Below, in pieces: positions 15,878 through 24,759 of a stretch of 52,264 bases of DNA. Position numbers and translations under genes: made by a program. The stretch is from Pseudomonas veronii (GTDB lineage Bacteria; Pseudomonadota; Gammaproteobacteria; Pseudomonadales; Pseudomonadaceae), in contig NZ_JYLL01000039.1 in assembly GCF_001439695.1 (NCBI RefSeq), positions 1-52,264 of the forward strand, given 5' to 3'. How positions within the stretch are numbered: position 1 is the first letter of the stretch; each line of letters opens with the position of its first letter. The notes under the pieces are model-generated. The model ran no database searches, had not been told where the DNA came from, and was given only the letters and a program-made list of their open reading frames with translations.

Positions 15878-16921
15878 ATGAAGTTTTCCCTGTTCGTACA
15901 CATGGAACGTTGGGACGAGAGCATCAGCCACCGCCAGTTGTTCGAAGACTTGACCGAATTGACCTTGATGGCCGAAGCCGGTGGCTTCAGCACCGTATGG
16001 ATTGGCGAACACCACGCCATGGAATACACCATCTCGCCAAGCCCGATGCCGTTGCTGGCTTACCTCGCGGCCAAGACCACCACCATTCACCTGGGCGCCG
16101 GCACCATCATCGCGCCGTTCTGGCACCCGCTGCGGGTGGCGGGTGAATGCGCCTTGCTCGACGTGATCAGCAACGGCCGCATGGAAGTCGGCCTGGCCCG
16201 TGGCGCCTACCAGGTTGAGTTCGACCGCATGGCCGGCGGCATGCCCGCTTCCAGCGGCGGCCAGGCGTTGCGCGAAATGGTCCCGGTGGTGCGCGCGTTG
16301 TGGCAAGGCGACTACGCCCACGACGGCGACATCTGGAAATTCCCCACCTCCACCAGCGTGCCCAAGCCCGTACAGAAGCCCAACCCGCCGATGTGGATCG
16401 CCGCCCGCGACCCGGACTCCCACAACTTCGCGGTGGCCAACGGCTGCAACGTGATGGTCACGCCGCTGATGAAGGGCGATGAAGAAGTCCTGGACCTGAA
16501 AAACAAATTCCAGACCGCCCTCGACAACAACCCCGGCGTGCCGCGCCCGCAATTGATGGTGCTGCGCCACACCCACGTACACGCCGCCGACGACCCGGAA
16601 GGCTGGAAAGTCGGGGCCAAGGCGATCTCCAAGTTCTATCGCACCTTCGATGCCTGGTTCGGCAACAAGGAAGTGCCGGTCAATGGCTTCCTGGCGCCAA
16701 GCCCGGAAGAAAAATTCGCCGGCCGCCCGGAGTTCGAGCTGGACAGCCTGCACAAGACCGCGATGATCGGCACCGCCGCAGAAATCATCCCGCGCATCAA
16801 GTACTACCAGGAACTGGGCGTGGATGAGTTCAGCTTCTGGTGCGACAACAGCCTGCCCCATGCCGAGAAGAAAAAGTCCCTGGCGCTGTTTATCGAGCAG
16901 GTCGTGCCAGCGTTTCGTTGA
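15878..16921 (+). CDS. Luciferase-like (LLM class) flavin-dependent monooxygenase
   Basis: A 347-residue TIM-barrel monooxygenase that uses reduced FMN from a separate reductase. Family features: MKFSLFVHMERWDE at strand 1, GFSTVWIGEHHAMEYTISPSP, LGAGTIIAPFWHPLRVAGECALLDVISNGRMEVGLARG (the phosphate-binding region) and a C-terminal GTAAEIIPRIKYYQELGVDEF. ATG 15878 has GAGGT seven bases upstream; 45 extra upstream codons in frame are unlikely. Its partner is probably the flavin reductase at 14932. A strong terminator follows. The substrate cannot be told; relatives act on long-chain aldehydes, ketones or terpenoids. Confidence 0.85.
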   Translation: MKFSLFVHMERWDESISHRQLFEDLTELTLMAEAGGFSTVWIGEHHAMEYTISPSPMPLLAYLAAKTTTIHLGAGTIIAPFWHPLRVAGECALLDVISNGRMEVGLARGAYQVEFDRMAGGMPASSGGQALREMVPVVRALWQGDYAHDGDIWKFPTSTSVPKPVQKPNPPMWIAARDPDSHNFAVANGCNVMVTPLMKGDEEVLDLKNKFQTALDNNPGVPRPQLMVLRHTHVHAADDPEGWKVGAKAISKFYRTFDAWFGNKEVPVNGFLAPSPEEKFAGRPEFELDSLHKTAMIGTAAEIIPRIKYYQELGVDEFSFWCDNSLPHAEKKKSLALFIEQVVPAFR

Positions 16922-16934
16922 TCGGTGAATGACC

Positions 16935-16971
16935 AAGCCGCTTGCCTCTTCACGGAGCAAGCGGCTTTTTT
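16935..16971 (+). terminator. Rho-independent terminator after the monooxygenase gene
   Basis: AAGCCGCTTGC and GCAAGCGGCTT form a perfect 11-bp stem with an 11-base loop, followed by a T run. It lies between convergent genes and may serve xylR from the other side as well. Confidence 0.9.
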
Positions 16972-18147
16972 CTAGGCCGCGCCTTGCTGGTATTCCCGCG
17001 GCGTACAGCCAAACTCACGGCGAAACACCGTATGCAGGTACTGCGCCGACTTGAAGCCACACTGCTGCGCCACATCGGCAATCGCCAGGGCGTGGTTTTC
17101 CAGGCCCTTGGCGGCGGCGGCGAGTTTGAAGCGCAGGATCTCGTCATGCACGCTGCACCCGCGTGTCTTGCGAAAGTGCGATTCCAGGGATGAACGCGAT
17201 ACACCGACATACGCCGCGACCTGGGCGGTCTTGATGCCCTGGCAGGCGTACTGGCGGATGAACAGCAGCGCCTGCATCACATACGGATTGCCCAACGGCT
17301 GATGCAAGCTGGAAGCCTGCACATTGATTGCATCCGGTGGCACCAGGATCTGCGTGCCGGTGCAGGGTTTGCCGTGCAGCATCTGATGCAGCAGCGCGGC
17401 GGCCGTGCGGCCCATGGTTTCCGTGCCCTGGATCACCGAACTCAGCGGCACCCGCGTGAGGGTGCGGGTCAGCGGGTCGTTGTCGATGCCGATCAACGCC
17501 ACCTCCTCCGGCACGGCGATACCGGCAGTGAGGCAGGCCTGCAGCAATTGCCGGGCGCGGGCGTCGGTGACGGCGATGATGCCGATGGGCTTGGGCAGGC
17601 TTTGCAGCCAGGCGATCTGCTGCTCCACCGCGCTGTCCCACAACGGCGCGCTGGTGCCCAGGCCGCGGTACACCTCCACCGGCAAACCATCACGTTGCAG
17701 CAGGCGCTTGAAGGCCTTTTCGCGCTCCTGGGCCCAGCGATTGGCCTGGGCTGGCGGCAGGCTGAAACAGGCAAACCGGGTCAGTCCGGCCTCGATCAAA
17801 TGCTCATACGCCAGCTTCATCAGCGCATGGTTGTCGGTGGCCACGTAGGGGATGCCCCTGGGGTAGGCACGCGCATCCTCATAGGAACCGCCCACCGCCA
17901 CCACCGGCAGCTTGATATCGGCCAGTGCCTCGCCGATCAGCGGGTCGTCGAAGTCGGCAATGATGCCGTCGCCCTGCCAGCGCTCGATGCCTTTGAGGCG
18001 GCACAAAAAATCTTCCTCCAGGAACAAATCCCAGGACGCGCGGGTGCTGCTCAGGTAATTGCCGATGCCGGTGATGATGCCGCGGTCATAGATTTTGCTG
18101 CCGTTGAACAGCAAGGCGATGCGGTGGACGGGCGGTAGGGTTTTCAT
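16972..18147 (-). CDS. xylR: Xylose operon activator XylR (LacI-like sensor with AraC domain)
   Basis: A 391-residue regulator with the same layout as E. coli XylR (392 residues). It has a periplasmic-binding-protein-like xylose sensor (about 8-270, RIALLFNGSKIYDRGIITGIGNYL; ALIGIDNDPLTRTLTRVPLSSV) and two AraC helix-turn-helix motifs (about 285-385, IKTAQVAAYVGVSRSSLESHFRK and IADVAQQCGFKSAQYLHTVFRREFG). AGGACA lies before ATG 18147; an in-frame GTG at 18174 would add nine residues. It is divergent from xylA across a 139-bp gap and should activate it with xylose bound. Confidence 0.92.
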   Translation of the reverse strand: MKTLPPVHRIALLFNGSKIYDRGIITGIGNYLSSTRASWDLFLEEDFLCRLKGIERWQGDGIIADFDDPLIGEALADIKLPVVAVGGSYEDARAYPRGIPYVATDNHALMKLAYEHLIEAGLTRFACFSLPPAQANRWAQEREKAFKRLLQRDGLPVEVYRGLGTSAPLWDSAVEQQIAWLQSLPKPIGIIAVTDARARQLLQACLTAGIAVPEEVALIGIDNDPLTRTLTRVPLSSVIQGTETMGRTAAALLHQMLHGKPCTGTQILVPPDAINVQASSLHQPLGNPYVMQALLFIRQYACQGIKTAQVAAYVGVSRSSLESHFRKTRGCSVHDEILRFKLAAAAKGLENHALAIADVAQQCGFKSAQYLHTVFRREFGCTPREYQQGAA

Positions 18148-18213
18148 TGTTTTTGTCCTGAGGCCGGTCGCCACAGGTTAGACCCCGCCACTCAAAATCG
18201 CACTACACCTTGA

Positions 18214-18228
18214 CGATTTTCATAATCG
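18214..18228. promoter_or_regulatory. Inverted repeat in the xylR-xylA divergent gap
   Basis: CGATT-TTCAT-AATCG is a perfect repeat about 60 bp before the xylA start. It may be part of a XylR or other control site. Half-sites for XylR are usually direct repeats, so this is only a candidate. Confidence 0.3.
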
Positions 18229-18286
18229 CCGGGCCCAGTGCCGTTGTTAGTATCCAGACACCGCCAAGAACAATAAGGAACACGCC

Positions 18287-19603
18287 ATGACGTACTTCCC
18301 CGGTGTCGAGAAGGTTCGCTTCGAAGGCCCCGCCAGCGACGCCCCCCTCGCCTTTCGCCACTACGACGCCAACAAACTGATCCTCGGCAAACCGATGCGC
18401 GAACACCTGCGCATGGCCGCCTGTTATTGGCACACCTTCGTCTGGCCCGGCGCGGATATGTTTGGCATGGGCACCTTCAAGCGCCCGTGGCAGCGCAGCG
18501 GCGAGCCGATGGAAGTGGCGATCGGCAAGGCCGAGGCGGCCTTTGAGTTTTTCTCCAAGCTGGGCATCGACTACTACAGCTTTCACGACACCGACGTGGC
18601 GCCGGAAGGCAGTTCGCTCAAGGAGTACCGCAACCACTTCGCGCAGATGGTCGATCACCTCGAACGCCACCAGGAACAGACCGGCGTCAAACTGCTGTGG
18701 GGCACCGCCAATTGCTTCAGCAACCCGCGCTTTGCCGCCGGCGCCGCGAGTAACCCGGACCCGGAGGTGTTCGCCTACGCCGCCGCCCAGGTGTGCAGCG
18801 CGATGAACGCCACGCTGCGGCTCAAGGGCGCCAATTATGTGCTGTGGGGCGGCCGCGAAGGTTACGAAACCCTGCTCAATACCGACCTCAAGCGCGAGCG
18901 CGAACAGCTCGGGCGCTTTATGCACATGGTGGTGGAGCACAAGCACAAGATCGGCTTCAAGGGCGACCTGCTGATCGAACCCAAGCCCCAGGAGCCGACC
19001 AAGCACCAATACGATTACGACAGCGCCACGGTGTTCGGCTTCCTGCATGAGTACGGCCTGGAACACGAGATCAAGGTGAATATCGAGGCCAACCACGCGA
19101 CCCTGGCCGGGCACAGCTTTCATCATGAGATCGCCACCGCGGTGTCCCTCGGGATCTTCGGCAGCATCGACGCCAACCGCGGCGACCCGCAGAACGGCTG
19201 GGACACCGACCAGTTCCCCAACAGCGTCGAGGAGATGACCCTCGCGACGTATGAAATCCTCAAGGCCGGCGGCTTCAAGAATGGCGGCTACAACTTCGAT
19301 TCCAAGGTGCGCCGCCAGAGCCTGGACGAGATCGACCTGTTCCACGGCCACGTCGCCGCCATGGATGTGCTCGCCCTGGCGCTCGAACGCGCGGCGGCGA
19401 TGGTGCAGAACGATCGGTTGCAGCAGTTCAAGGACCAGCGCTATGCCGGCTGGCAGCAACCGTTGGGCCAGGCGGTACTGGCCGGCGAATTCAGCCTGGA
19501 ATCCCTGGCCGAACATGCGTTTGCCCACGAGCTCAACCCGCAGGCCGTGAGTGGTCGGCAGGAGATGCTCGAAGGCGTGGTCAATCGGTTTATCTACACC
19601 TGA
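18287..19603 (+). CDS. xylA: D-xylose isomerase
   Basis: Converts D-xylose to D-xylulose in the cytosol with two divalent metal ions. The 438 residues are the usual class II length. Catalytic and metal-site motifs are present: YYSFHDTDVAPEG (catalytic His and Asp), LWGGREGYETLLNTD, GDLLIEPKPQEPTKHQYDYD, KVNIEANHATLAGHSFHHE and GSIDANRGDPQNGWDTDQFP. AAGGAA lies eight bases before ATG 18287. It is the first gene of xylA-xylFGH and is controlled by divergent xylR. A REPIN separates it from xylF. No xylulokinase gene follows, so phosphorylation must be done by an enzyme encoded elsewhere. Confidence 0.96.
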   Translation: MTYFPGVEKVRFEGPASDAPLAFRHYDANKLILGKPMREHLRMAACYWHTFVWPGADMFGMGTFKRPWQRSGEPMEVAIGKAEAAFEFFSKLGIDYYSFHDTDVAPEGSSLKEYRNHFAQMVDHLERHQEQTGVKLLWGTANCFSNPRFAAGAASNPDPEVFAYAAAQVCSAMNATLRLKGANYVLWGGREGYETLLNTDLKREREQLGRFMHMVVEHKHKIGFKGDLLIEPKPQEPTKHQYDYDSATVFGFLHEYGLEHEIKVNIEANHATLAGHSFHHEIATAVSLGIFGSIDANRGDPQNGWDTDQFPNSVEEMTLATYEILKAGGFKNGGYNFDSKVRRQSLDEIDLFHGHVAAMDVLALALERAAAMVQNDRLQQFKDQRYAGWQQPLGQAVLAGEFSLESLAEHAFAHELNPQAVSGRQEMLEGVVNRFIYT

Positions 19604-19618
19604 TCACGCAGCCCTCTG

Positions 19619-19718
19619 TGTAGGAGCGAGCTTGCTCGCGAAAAACGTCAACGATGACGCGTGATGCCTGGATAAACGTGTCGAGTTCGCGATTTTCGCG
19701 AGCAAGCTCGCTCCTACA
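19619..19718. repeat. REPIN between xylA and xylF
   Basis: GTAGGAGCGAGCTTGCTCGC is mirrored by GCGAGCAAGCTCGCTCCTAC with about 57 bp between. It lies within the xyl operon and could act as a transcript-processing or attenuation point between the enzyme gene and the transporter genes. Confidence 0.88.
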
Positions 19719-19835
19719 CAGGGGGCGGCGGTGACATTTGCGCGACAAATCTACGCACAGAGCGTCGAGGGACGCTCTACAGTTCTACCCGCATCACGCT
19801 GTGTCTTTCCAACAACAATAAAAGGACGCACCACC

Positions 19836-20834
19836 ATGAAGTCATTTAAACGCACCCTGCTCGCCTCTGCCCTGGCCCTGCTCGCCCTGCCGGTCATGGC
19901 CGATCCGGCCCATCCGAAAATCGGTTTTTCCATCGACGACCTGCGCCTGGAACGCTGGTCCCGCGACCGTGACTACTTCGTCGCGGCGGCGGAAAAACTC
20001 GATGCCAAGGTGTTTGTGCAGTCGGCCGATGCCAACGAGCAAAAGCAGATTTCCCAGATCGAAAACCTGATCTCCCGCGGCGTCGACGTGATCGTGATCG
20101 TGCCGTTCAACGCCACCGTGCTGACCAACGCCATCGCCGAAGCCAAGAAGGCCGGGATCAAGGTGGTGTCGTATGACCGCCTGATCCTCAACGCGGATAT
20201 CGACGCCTACATCTCCTTCGATAACGAAAAGGTCGGCGAGATGCAGGCCAATGGCGTGCTGCAGGCGGCGCCCAAGGGCAACTATTTCCTGCTCGGCGGT
20301 GCGCCCACCGACAACAATGCCAAGGTCCTGCGCGAAGGCCAGATGAAGGTGCTGCAACCGGCCATCGACAAGGGCGACATCAAGATTGTCGGCCAGCAGT
20401 GGGTCAAGGAATGGAACCCGACCGAAGCCCTGAGCATCGTCGAAAACGCCCTGACCCGGAACAACAATAAGATCGATGCCATCGTCGCCTCCAACGACGC
20501 CACCGCCGGCGGTGCGATCCAGGCCCTGGCCGCGCAGAAGCTGGCGGGCAAGGTGCCGATCTCCGGGCAAGACGCCGACCTCGCCGCCGTCAAGCGCGTG
20601 ATCGACGGCACCCAGACCATGACCGTGTACAAGCCGCTCAAACTGATCGCCACCGAAGCCGCCAAGCTCTCGGTGCAACTGGCGCGCAACGAAAAGCCCA
20701 CCTACAGCTCGCAATACGACAACGGCAGCAAGAAAGTCGACACCATCCTGCTCACCCCGACCCCGCTGACCAAGGCCAATATCGACCTGTTGGAGAAGGA
20801 CGGCTTCTACACCAAAGAGCAGATCGGCCTGTAG
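19836..20834 (+). CDS. xylF: D-xylose ABC transporter, periplasmic binding protein
   Basis: Periplasmic xylose receptor of 332 residues for XylGH. The signal peptide is MKSFKRTLLASALALLALPVMA (cleavage near residue 22). The mature protein is a type I sugar-binding fold: HPKIGFSIDDLRLERWSRDRDYF, SRGVDVIVIVPFNATVLTNAI, AIVASNDATAGGAIQAL, VPISGQDADLAAVKRVIDGTQTMTVYKPL. AAAGGA precedes ATG 19836. The stop codon TAG (20832-20834) lies inside the GTAGGAGCGG arm of the next REPIN, so the repeat supplies the end of the gene. Confidence 0.95.
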   Translation: MKSFKRTLLASALALLALPVMADPAHPKIGFSIDDLRLERWSRDRDYFVAAAEKLDAKVFVQSADANEQKQISQIENLISRGVDVIVIVPFNATVLTNAIAEAKKAGIKVVSYDRLILNADIDAYISFDNEKVGEMQANGVLQAAPKGNYFLLGGAPTDNNAKVLREGQMKVLQPAIDKGDIKIVGQQWVKEWNPTEALSIVENALTRNNNKIDAIVASNDATAGGAIQALAAQKLAGKVPISGQDADLAAVKRVIDGTQTMTVYKPLKLIATEAAKLSVQLARNEKPTYSSQYDNGSKKVDTILLTPTPLTKANIDLLEKDGFYTKEQIGL

Positions 20835-20928
20835 GAGCGGGCTTGCCCGCGAAAAACGTCAACGATGACGCGGGCATCCTGGATGTGCGCGTTGCCTGAG
20901 GGTTCTTCGCGAGCAAGCTCGCTCCTAC
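20830..20928. repeat. REPIN overlapping the xylF stop codon
   Basis: The left arm, beginning TGTAGGAGCGGGCTTGCCCG, includes the xylF TAG. The right arm ends GCTCGCTCCTAC. It lies between xylF and xylG, where a hairpin often keeps binding-protein mRNA more abundant than the membrane-component mRNA. Confidence 0.88.
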
Positions 20929-20969
20929 GGGAAACCGCGTTTCTTCGGCCTTTTGTGTGAGCCATCGCC

Positions 20970-22514
20970 ATGTCGCACTACCTGCTGCAAATGAACGGCA
21001 TCGTCAAACGCTTTGGCGGTGTCAACGCGCTCAACGGCATCGATATCAAGGTGCGGCCGGGGGAATGTGTCGGCCTGTGCGGCGAGAACGGTGCCGGTAA
21101 ATCCACCTTGATGAAGGTGTTGTCGGCGGTCTATCCCCATGGCACCTGGGACGGCGAAATCCTCTGGGATGGCCAGCCGCTCAAGGCCCAGTCGATCAGC
21201 GAAACCGAGGCGGCCGGCATCGTCATCATTCACCAGGAACTGACCCTGGTGCCGGACCTGTCGGTGGCCGAGAACATCTTCATGGGCCACGAGCTGACCC
21301 TGCCCGGCGGGCGCATGAACTACCCGGCGATGCTGCACCGCGCCGAAGCGTTGATGCGCGAGCTGAAGGTGCCGGACATGAACGTCGCGCTGCCGGTGTC
21401 GCAGTATGGCGGTGGCTACCAGCAACTGGTGGAAATCGCCAAGGCCCTGAATAAACAGGCGCGCCTGCTGATTCTCGACGAGCCCTCCTCGGCCCTGACC
21501 CGCTCGGAAATCGAGGTGCTGCTGGAGATCATCAAGGGCCTCAAGGCCAAGGGCGTGGCTTGCGTGTACATCTCCCACAAGCTCGATGAAGTGGCGGCGG
21601 TGTGCGACACCATCACGGTGATCCGCGACGGCCAGCACATCGCGACCAGCGCCATGGCCGACATGGATATCCCCCGGATCATCACGCAGATGGTCGGGCG
21701 CGAAATGAGCAACCTCTACCCCACCGAGCCGCATGAGATCGGTGAGGTGATGTTCGAAGCGCGCCATGTCACCTGCTACGACGTCGACAACCCCAAGCGC
21801 AAACGCGTGGACGACATCTCCTTCGTACTCAGGCGCGGGGAAATCCTCGGCATTGCCGGGCTGGTCGGCGCCGGGCGCACGGAGCTGGTCTCGGCCTTGT
21901 TCGGCGCCTACCCCGGCCGCTACAGCGCCGAAGTCTGGCTCGATGGCCAACTGATCGACACGCGCACGCCACTCAAATCGATCCGCGCCGGGCTGTGCAT
22001 GGTGCCCGAGGACCGCAAGCGCCAGGGCATCATTCCCGACCTGGGCGTGGGCCAGAACATCACCCTGGCGGTACTCGACACCTACGCGCACCTGACGCGC
22101 ATCGACGCCGAGGCCGAACTGGGCAGCATCGACCGGCAGATCGCGCGCATGCACCTCAAGACCGCCAGCCCGTTTTTGCCGATCACCAGCCTGTCCGGCG
22201 GCAATCAGCAAAAGGCCGTGCTGGCGAAAATGCTCATGGCCAAGCCCAAGGTGCTGATCCTCGACGAGCCCACGCGCGGGGTGGATGTGGGCGCCAAGTA
22301 TGGGATCTACAAACTGATGGGCGCGCTGGCGGCCGAAGGCGTGGCGATCATCATGGTCTCCTCGGAACTGGCCGAGGTGCTCGGCGTGTCCAACCGCGTG
22401 CTGGTAATCGGCGACGGCCAGTTGCGTGGGGATTTCATCAACGAAGGCCTCACCCAGGAACAGGTCCTCGCCGCTGCGCTCAGCCAAAATAATAATGATC
22501 GGAAGACCGCTTAG
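20970..22514 (+). CDS. xylG: D-xylose ABC transporter, ATPase
   Basis: A 514-residue protein with two fused ATP-binding domains, as in all sugar importers of this class. Domain 1 has Walker A GLCGENGAGKSTLMK and Walker B LLILDEPSSAL, with a degenerate signature (QYGGGYQQLVEIAKAL). Domain 2 has the altered Walker A GIAGLVGAGRTELVSALFG, signature LSGGNQQKAVLAKML and Walker B VLILDEPTRGVDVG. The start ATG 20970 has a weak RBS. The stop codon abuts the xylH start with no spacer, so the two are translationally coupled. Confidence 0.95.
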   Translation: MSHYLLQMNGIVKRFGGVNALNGIDIKVRPGECVGLCGENGAGKSTLMKVLSAVYPHGTWDGEILWDGQPLKAQSISETEAAGIVIIHQELTLVPDLSVAENIFMGHELTLPGGRMNYPAMLHRAEALMRELKVPDMNVALPVSQYGGGYQQLVEIAKALNKQARLLILDEPSSALTRSEIEVLLEIIKGLKAKGVACVYISHKLDEVAAVCDTITVIRDGQHIATSAMADMDIPRIITQMVGREMSNLYPTEPHEIGEVMFEARHVTCYDVDNPKRKRVDDISFVLRRGEILGIAGLVGAGRTELVSALFGAYPGRYSAEVWLDGQLIDTRTPLKSIRAGLCMVPEDRKRQGIIPDLGVGQNITLAVLDTYAHLTRIDAEAELGSIDRQIARMHLKTASPFLPITSLSGGNQQKAVLAKMLMAKPKVLILDEPTRGVDVGAKYGIYKLMGALAAEGVAIIMVSSELAEVLGVSNRVLVIGDGQLRGDFINEGLTQEQVLAAALSQNNNDRKTA

Positions 22515-23651
22515 ATGAATCAGCTCAAACAGCTGTTTACCCGCTACAAAATGCTCGCGTTGGTGATCGCCGTGGCGTTCATCTGGCTGTTTTTCAGTTG
22601 GCAGACCGAGGGCGGCTTCCTCACCCCGCGCAACCTGTCCAACTTGCTGCGGCAGATGTCGATCACCGGGATTCTGGCCTGCGGCATGGTGCTGGTGATC
22701 ATCAGCGGCGAGATCGATTTGTCGGTGGGCTCGATGCTCGGTTTGTTGGGCGGGCTCGCGGCGATTCTGGACGTGGTCTATCACCTGCCGCTGCTGGCCA
22801 ACCTGAGCCTGGTGGCGCTGTGCGGGTTGATGATCGGTTTGGCCAACGGCTACATGACCGCGTACCTGCGCATCCCGTCGTTTATCGTCGGTTTGGGCGG
22901 CATGCTGGCGTTTCGCGGGATTCTGCTGGGCATCACCGGCGGCACCACCATCGCGCCGGTGTCGCCGTCGCTGGTGTACGTGGGCCAGGGCTATCTGCCG
23001 CATGCGGTGGGCATCGGCCTCGGGATTTTGCTGTTTGCCCTGACCCTGTTTTTGACCTGGAAACAACGGCGCAACCGTGCACTGCATGGCTTGGCCTCAC
23101 ACTCATTGACTCGCGACGTGCTGCGCGTGGCGGTGATCGGCGCGGTGCTGGCCGGGTTCGTCACCATCCTCAACAGCTACGACGGCATCCCGGTGCCGGT
23201 ACTGCTGTTGCTGGTACTGCTCGGCGTGTTCAGCTACGTCACCAGCCAGACCGTATTCGGCCGCCGCGTGTATGCGGTGGGCAGCAACATGGAAGCCACG
23301 CGCCTGTCGGGCATCAACGTGCAGGCCGTCAAACTGTGGATCTTCGGCATCATGGGCGTGATGTGCGCCCTCGCCGGCCTGGTCAACACCGCACGCCTCG
23401 CCGCCGGTTCACCGTCGGCGGGCAACATGGGCGAACTCGACGCCATCGCCGCCTGCTTTATCGGCGGCACCTCCATGCGCGGCGGCTCGGGCACGGTGTA
23501 TGGCGCGCTGCTCGGGGCGCTGGTGATTACCAGCCTGGATAACGGCATGTCGATGCTGGATGTGGACAGTTACTGGCAGATGATTGTGAAGGGCAGCATT
23601 TTGGTGCTGGCGGTGTGGGTGGATGTGAGTACGCGGGCGGGTCGGCGATAA
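22515..23651 (+). CDS. xylH: D-xylose ABC transporter, permease
   Basis: Inner-membrane permease of 378 residues with about ten hydrophobic helices, of the BPD_transp_2 type (GEIDLSVGSMLGLLGGLAAIL, AYLRIPSFIVGLGGMLAFRGILLGITGG, RRVYAVGSNMEATRLSGINV, DAIAACFIGGTSMRGGSGTVYGALLGALVI). It forms the channel with XylG. It is the last gene of the operon. Its final 37-87 bases recur four times downstream (23792, 27087, 27317, 27503), see the separate entries. Confidence 0.95.
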   Translation: MNQLKQLFTRYKMLALVIAVAFIWLFFSWQTEGGFLTPRNLSNLLRQMSITGILACGMVLVIISGEIDLSVGSMLGLLGGLAAILDVVYHLPLLANLSLVALCGLMIGLANGYMTAYLRIPSFIVGLGGMLAFRGILLGITGGTTIAPVSPSLVYVGQGYLPHAVGIGLGILLFALTLFLTWKQRRNRALHGLASHSLTRDVLRVAVIGAVLAGFVTILNSYDGIPVPVLLLLVLLGVFSYVTSQTVFGRRVYAVGSNMEATRLSGINVQAVKLWIFGIMGVMCALAGLVNTARLAAGSPSAGNMGELDAIAACFIGGTSMRGGSGTVYGALLGALVITSLDNGMSMLDVDSYWQMIVKGSILVLAVWVDVSTRAGRR

Positions 23652-23664
23652 ACCCCACTCTCCC

Positions 23665-23768
23665 ATGTGGGAGGGGGCTTGCCCGATGGCGGTGGGTCAG
23701 TCACTGCATGAGTGCCTGAACCACCGCCATCGGGAGCAAGTCGAACCGTCGCACCGCCCCTCCCACAT
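23665..23768. repeat. REP doublet after xylH, with a small insertion
   Basis: ATGTGGGAGGGGGCTTGCCC is mirrored by CCCCTCCCACAT, but the right arm is interrupted by about 16 extra bases (around 23744-23758). It lies 13 bp after the xylH stop and probably ends the xyl transcript. Confidence 0.75.
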
Positions 23769-23791
23769 TGACCGCATTCCATTGTTTGAGC

Positions 23792-23828
23792 GGCGGTGTG
23801 GGTGGATGCGAGTACGCGGGCAGGTCGC
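23792..23828 (+). repeat. Copy A of the xylH 3' end
   Basis: About 37 bases match 23609-23645 at roughly 34 positions, exactly 183 bp downstream. Read in the xylH frame it still encodes the tail VWVDASTRAGRR and a stop. It overlaps no gene; the LysR gene ends just beyond it. Confidence 0.85.
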
Positions 23829-23835
23829 CGGTGAG

Positions 23836-24759
23836 TCATTTACCGGAACGCTGCACCTCCCCCATAAACTGATGCGCTTGGGCCTTGAGCCAATCAAGCA
23901 AACGGGCGATATCGGGCTCTGATTGTCGTCCGTTTCGACAAATGATGTAGTACGCAGCAGGCGACATCATTAAGGGGGCCTCCAACGCAACCAATTCACC
24001 GTCTTTCAATTGGTCATACACCAGTGCCGTCCTGCCCAGCGCAATCCCACCGCCTTTCACTGCCAAACTGATGGCCAGGCTGGAATCTGGAAAGCGCGGC
24101 CCATGGTGATACGGCGGTGCCTCTAGCCCTTGAAATGCAAACCAGCTCTCCCACCCTGGGCATACCTGATCGTCGACGCGATGAATCAGCGGGTACCGCG
24201 CTATTTCCTCCAGCGCAATATCACCATTCACACGTTTGAATTCCGGCGAGCACACAGGGAACACCGCATCGCGCATCAGCAGTTCGGCATGATGATCCGG
24301 GTAGTCGCCATACCCCATCACCACCGCGACATCGAACGGGTGAGCACTTAAGCTGGCGCTGCTTATGTCCGCGCTGGTCAACACCAGATCAAGGTTGAAT
24401 GCCGCTTCGGCGTGAGCACCATGCATTCTGGGAATCAGCCAGGTTGCACAAAGAGAGGAGGTGCATGAAAGGTAAAGTGGCTGGGATCTACTCGGGTTGA
24501 GCGAATGCAGCACCGTATCCAGTTCTTTGAAAAAACCATCGGTCACTGGCAACAAGGCCTGCCCCGCTGTCGTGAGTTTGACCCCCCGCGAATGCCGCTC
24601 GAACAACTGCACCCCCCACCATTCTTCCAGGCCCGCAATTTGATGGCTGATGGCACTGGCGGTGAGGTTCAACTCGAACGCAGCACGCGCAAAACTGCCC
24701 GTTTGCGCGGCGCTGACGAAGGCTTGAAGCATGGGAGTGGGTGGCGGGCGCTGGGCCAT
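23836..24759 (-). CDS. LysR-family transcriptional regulator (GcvA-like)
   Basis: A 307-residue regulator. Winged helix-turn-helix at about residues 8-66 (MLQAFVSAAQTGSFARAAFELNLTASAISHQIAGLEEWWGVQLFERHSRGVKLT), then a substrate-binding-like effector domain (about 92-300). The effector domain is of the GcvA type, and the target is likely the transporter gene directly upstream. Its ATG overlaps the stop codon of that gene by one base (TGATG), so the two are co-transcribed. Regulators that share an operon with their transporter are unusual for LysR, which is normally divergent. Confidence 0.87.
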   Translation of the reverse strand: MAQRPPPTPMLQAFVSAAQTGSFARAAFELNLTASAISHQIAGLEEWWGVQLFERHSRGVKLTTAGQALLPVTDGFFKELDTVLHSLNPSRSQPLYLSCTSSLCATWLIPRMHGAHAEAAFNLDLVLTSADISSASLSAHPFDVAVVMGYGDYPDHHAELLMRDAVFPVCSPEFKRVNGDIALEEIARYPLIHRVDDQVCPGWESWFAFQGLEAPPYHHGPRFPDSSLAISLAVKGGGIALGRTALVYDQLKDGELVALEAPLMMSPAAYYIICRNGRQSEPDIARLLDWLKAQAHQFMGEVQRSGK

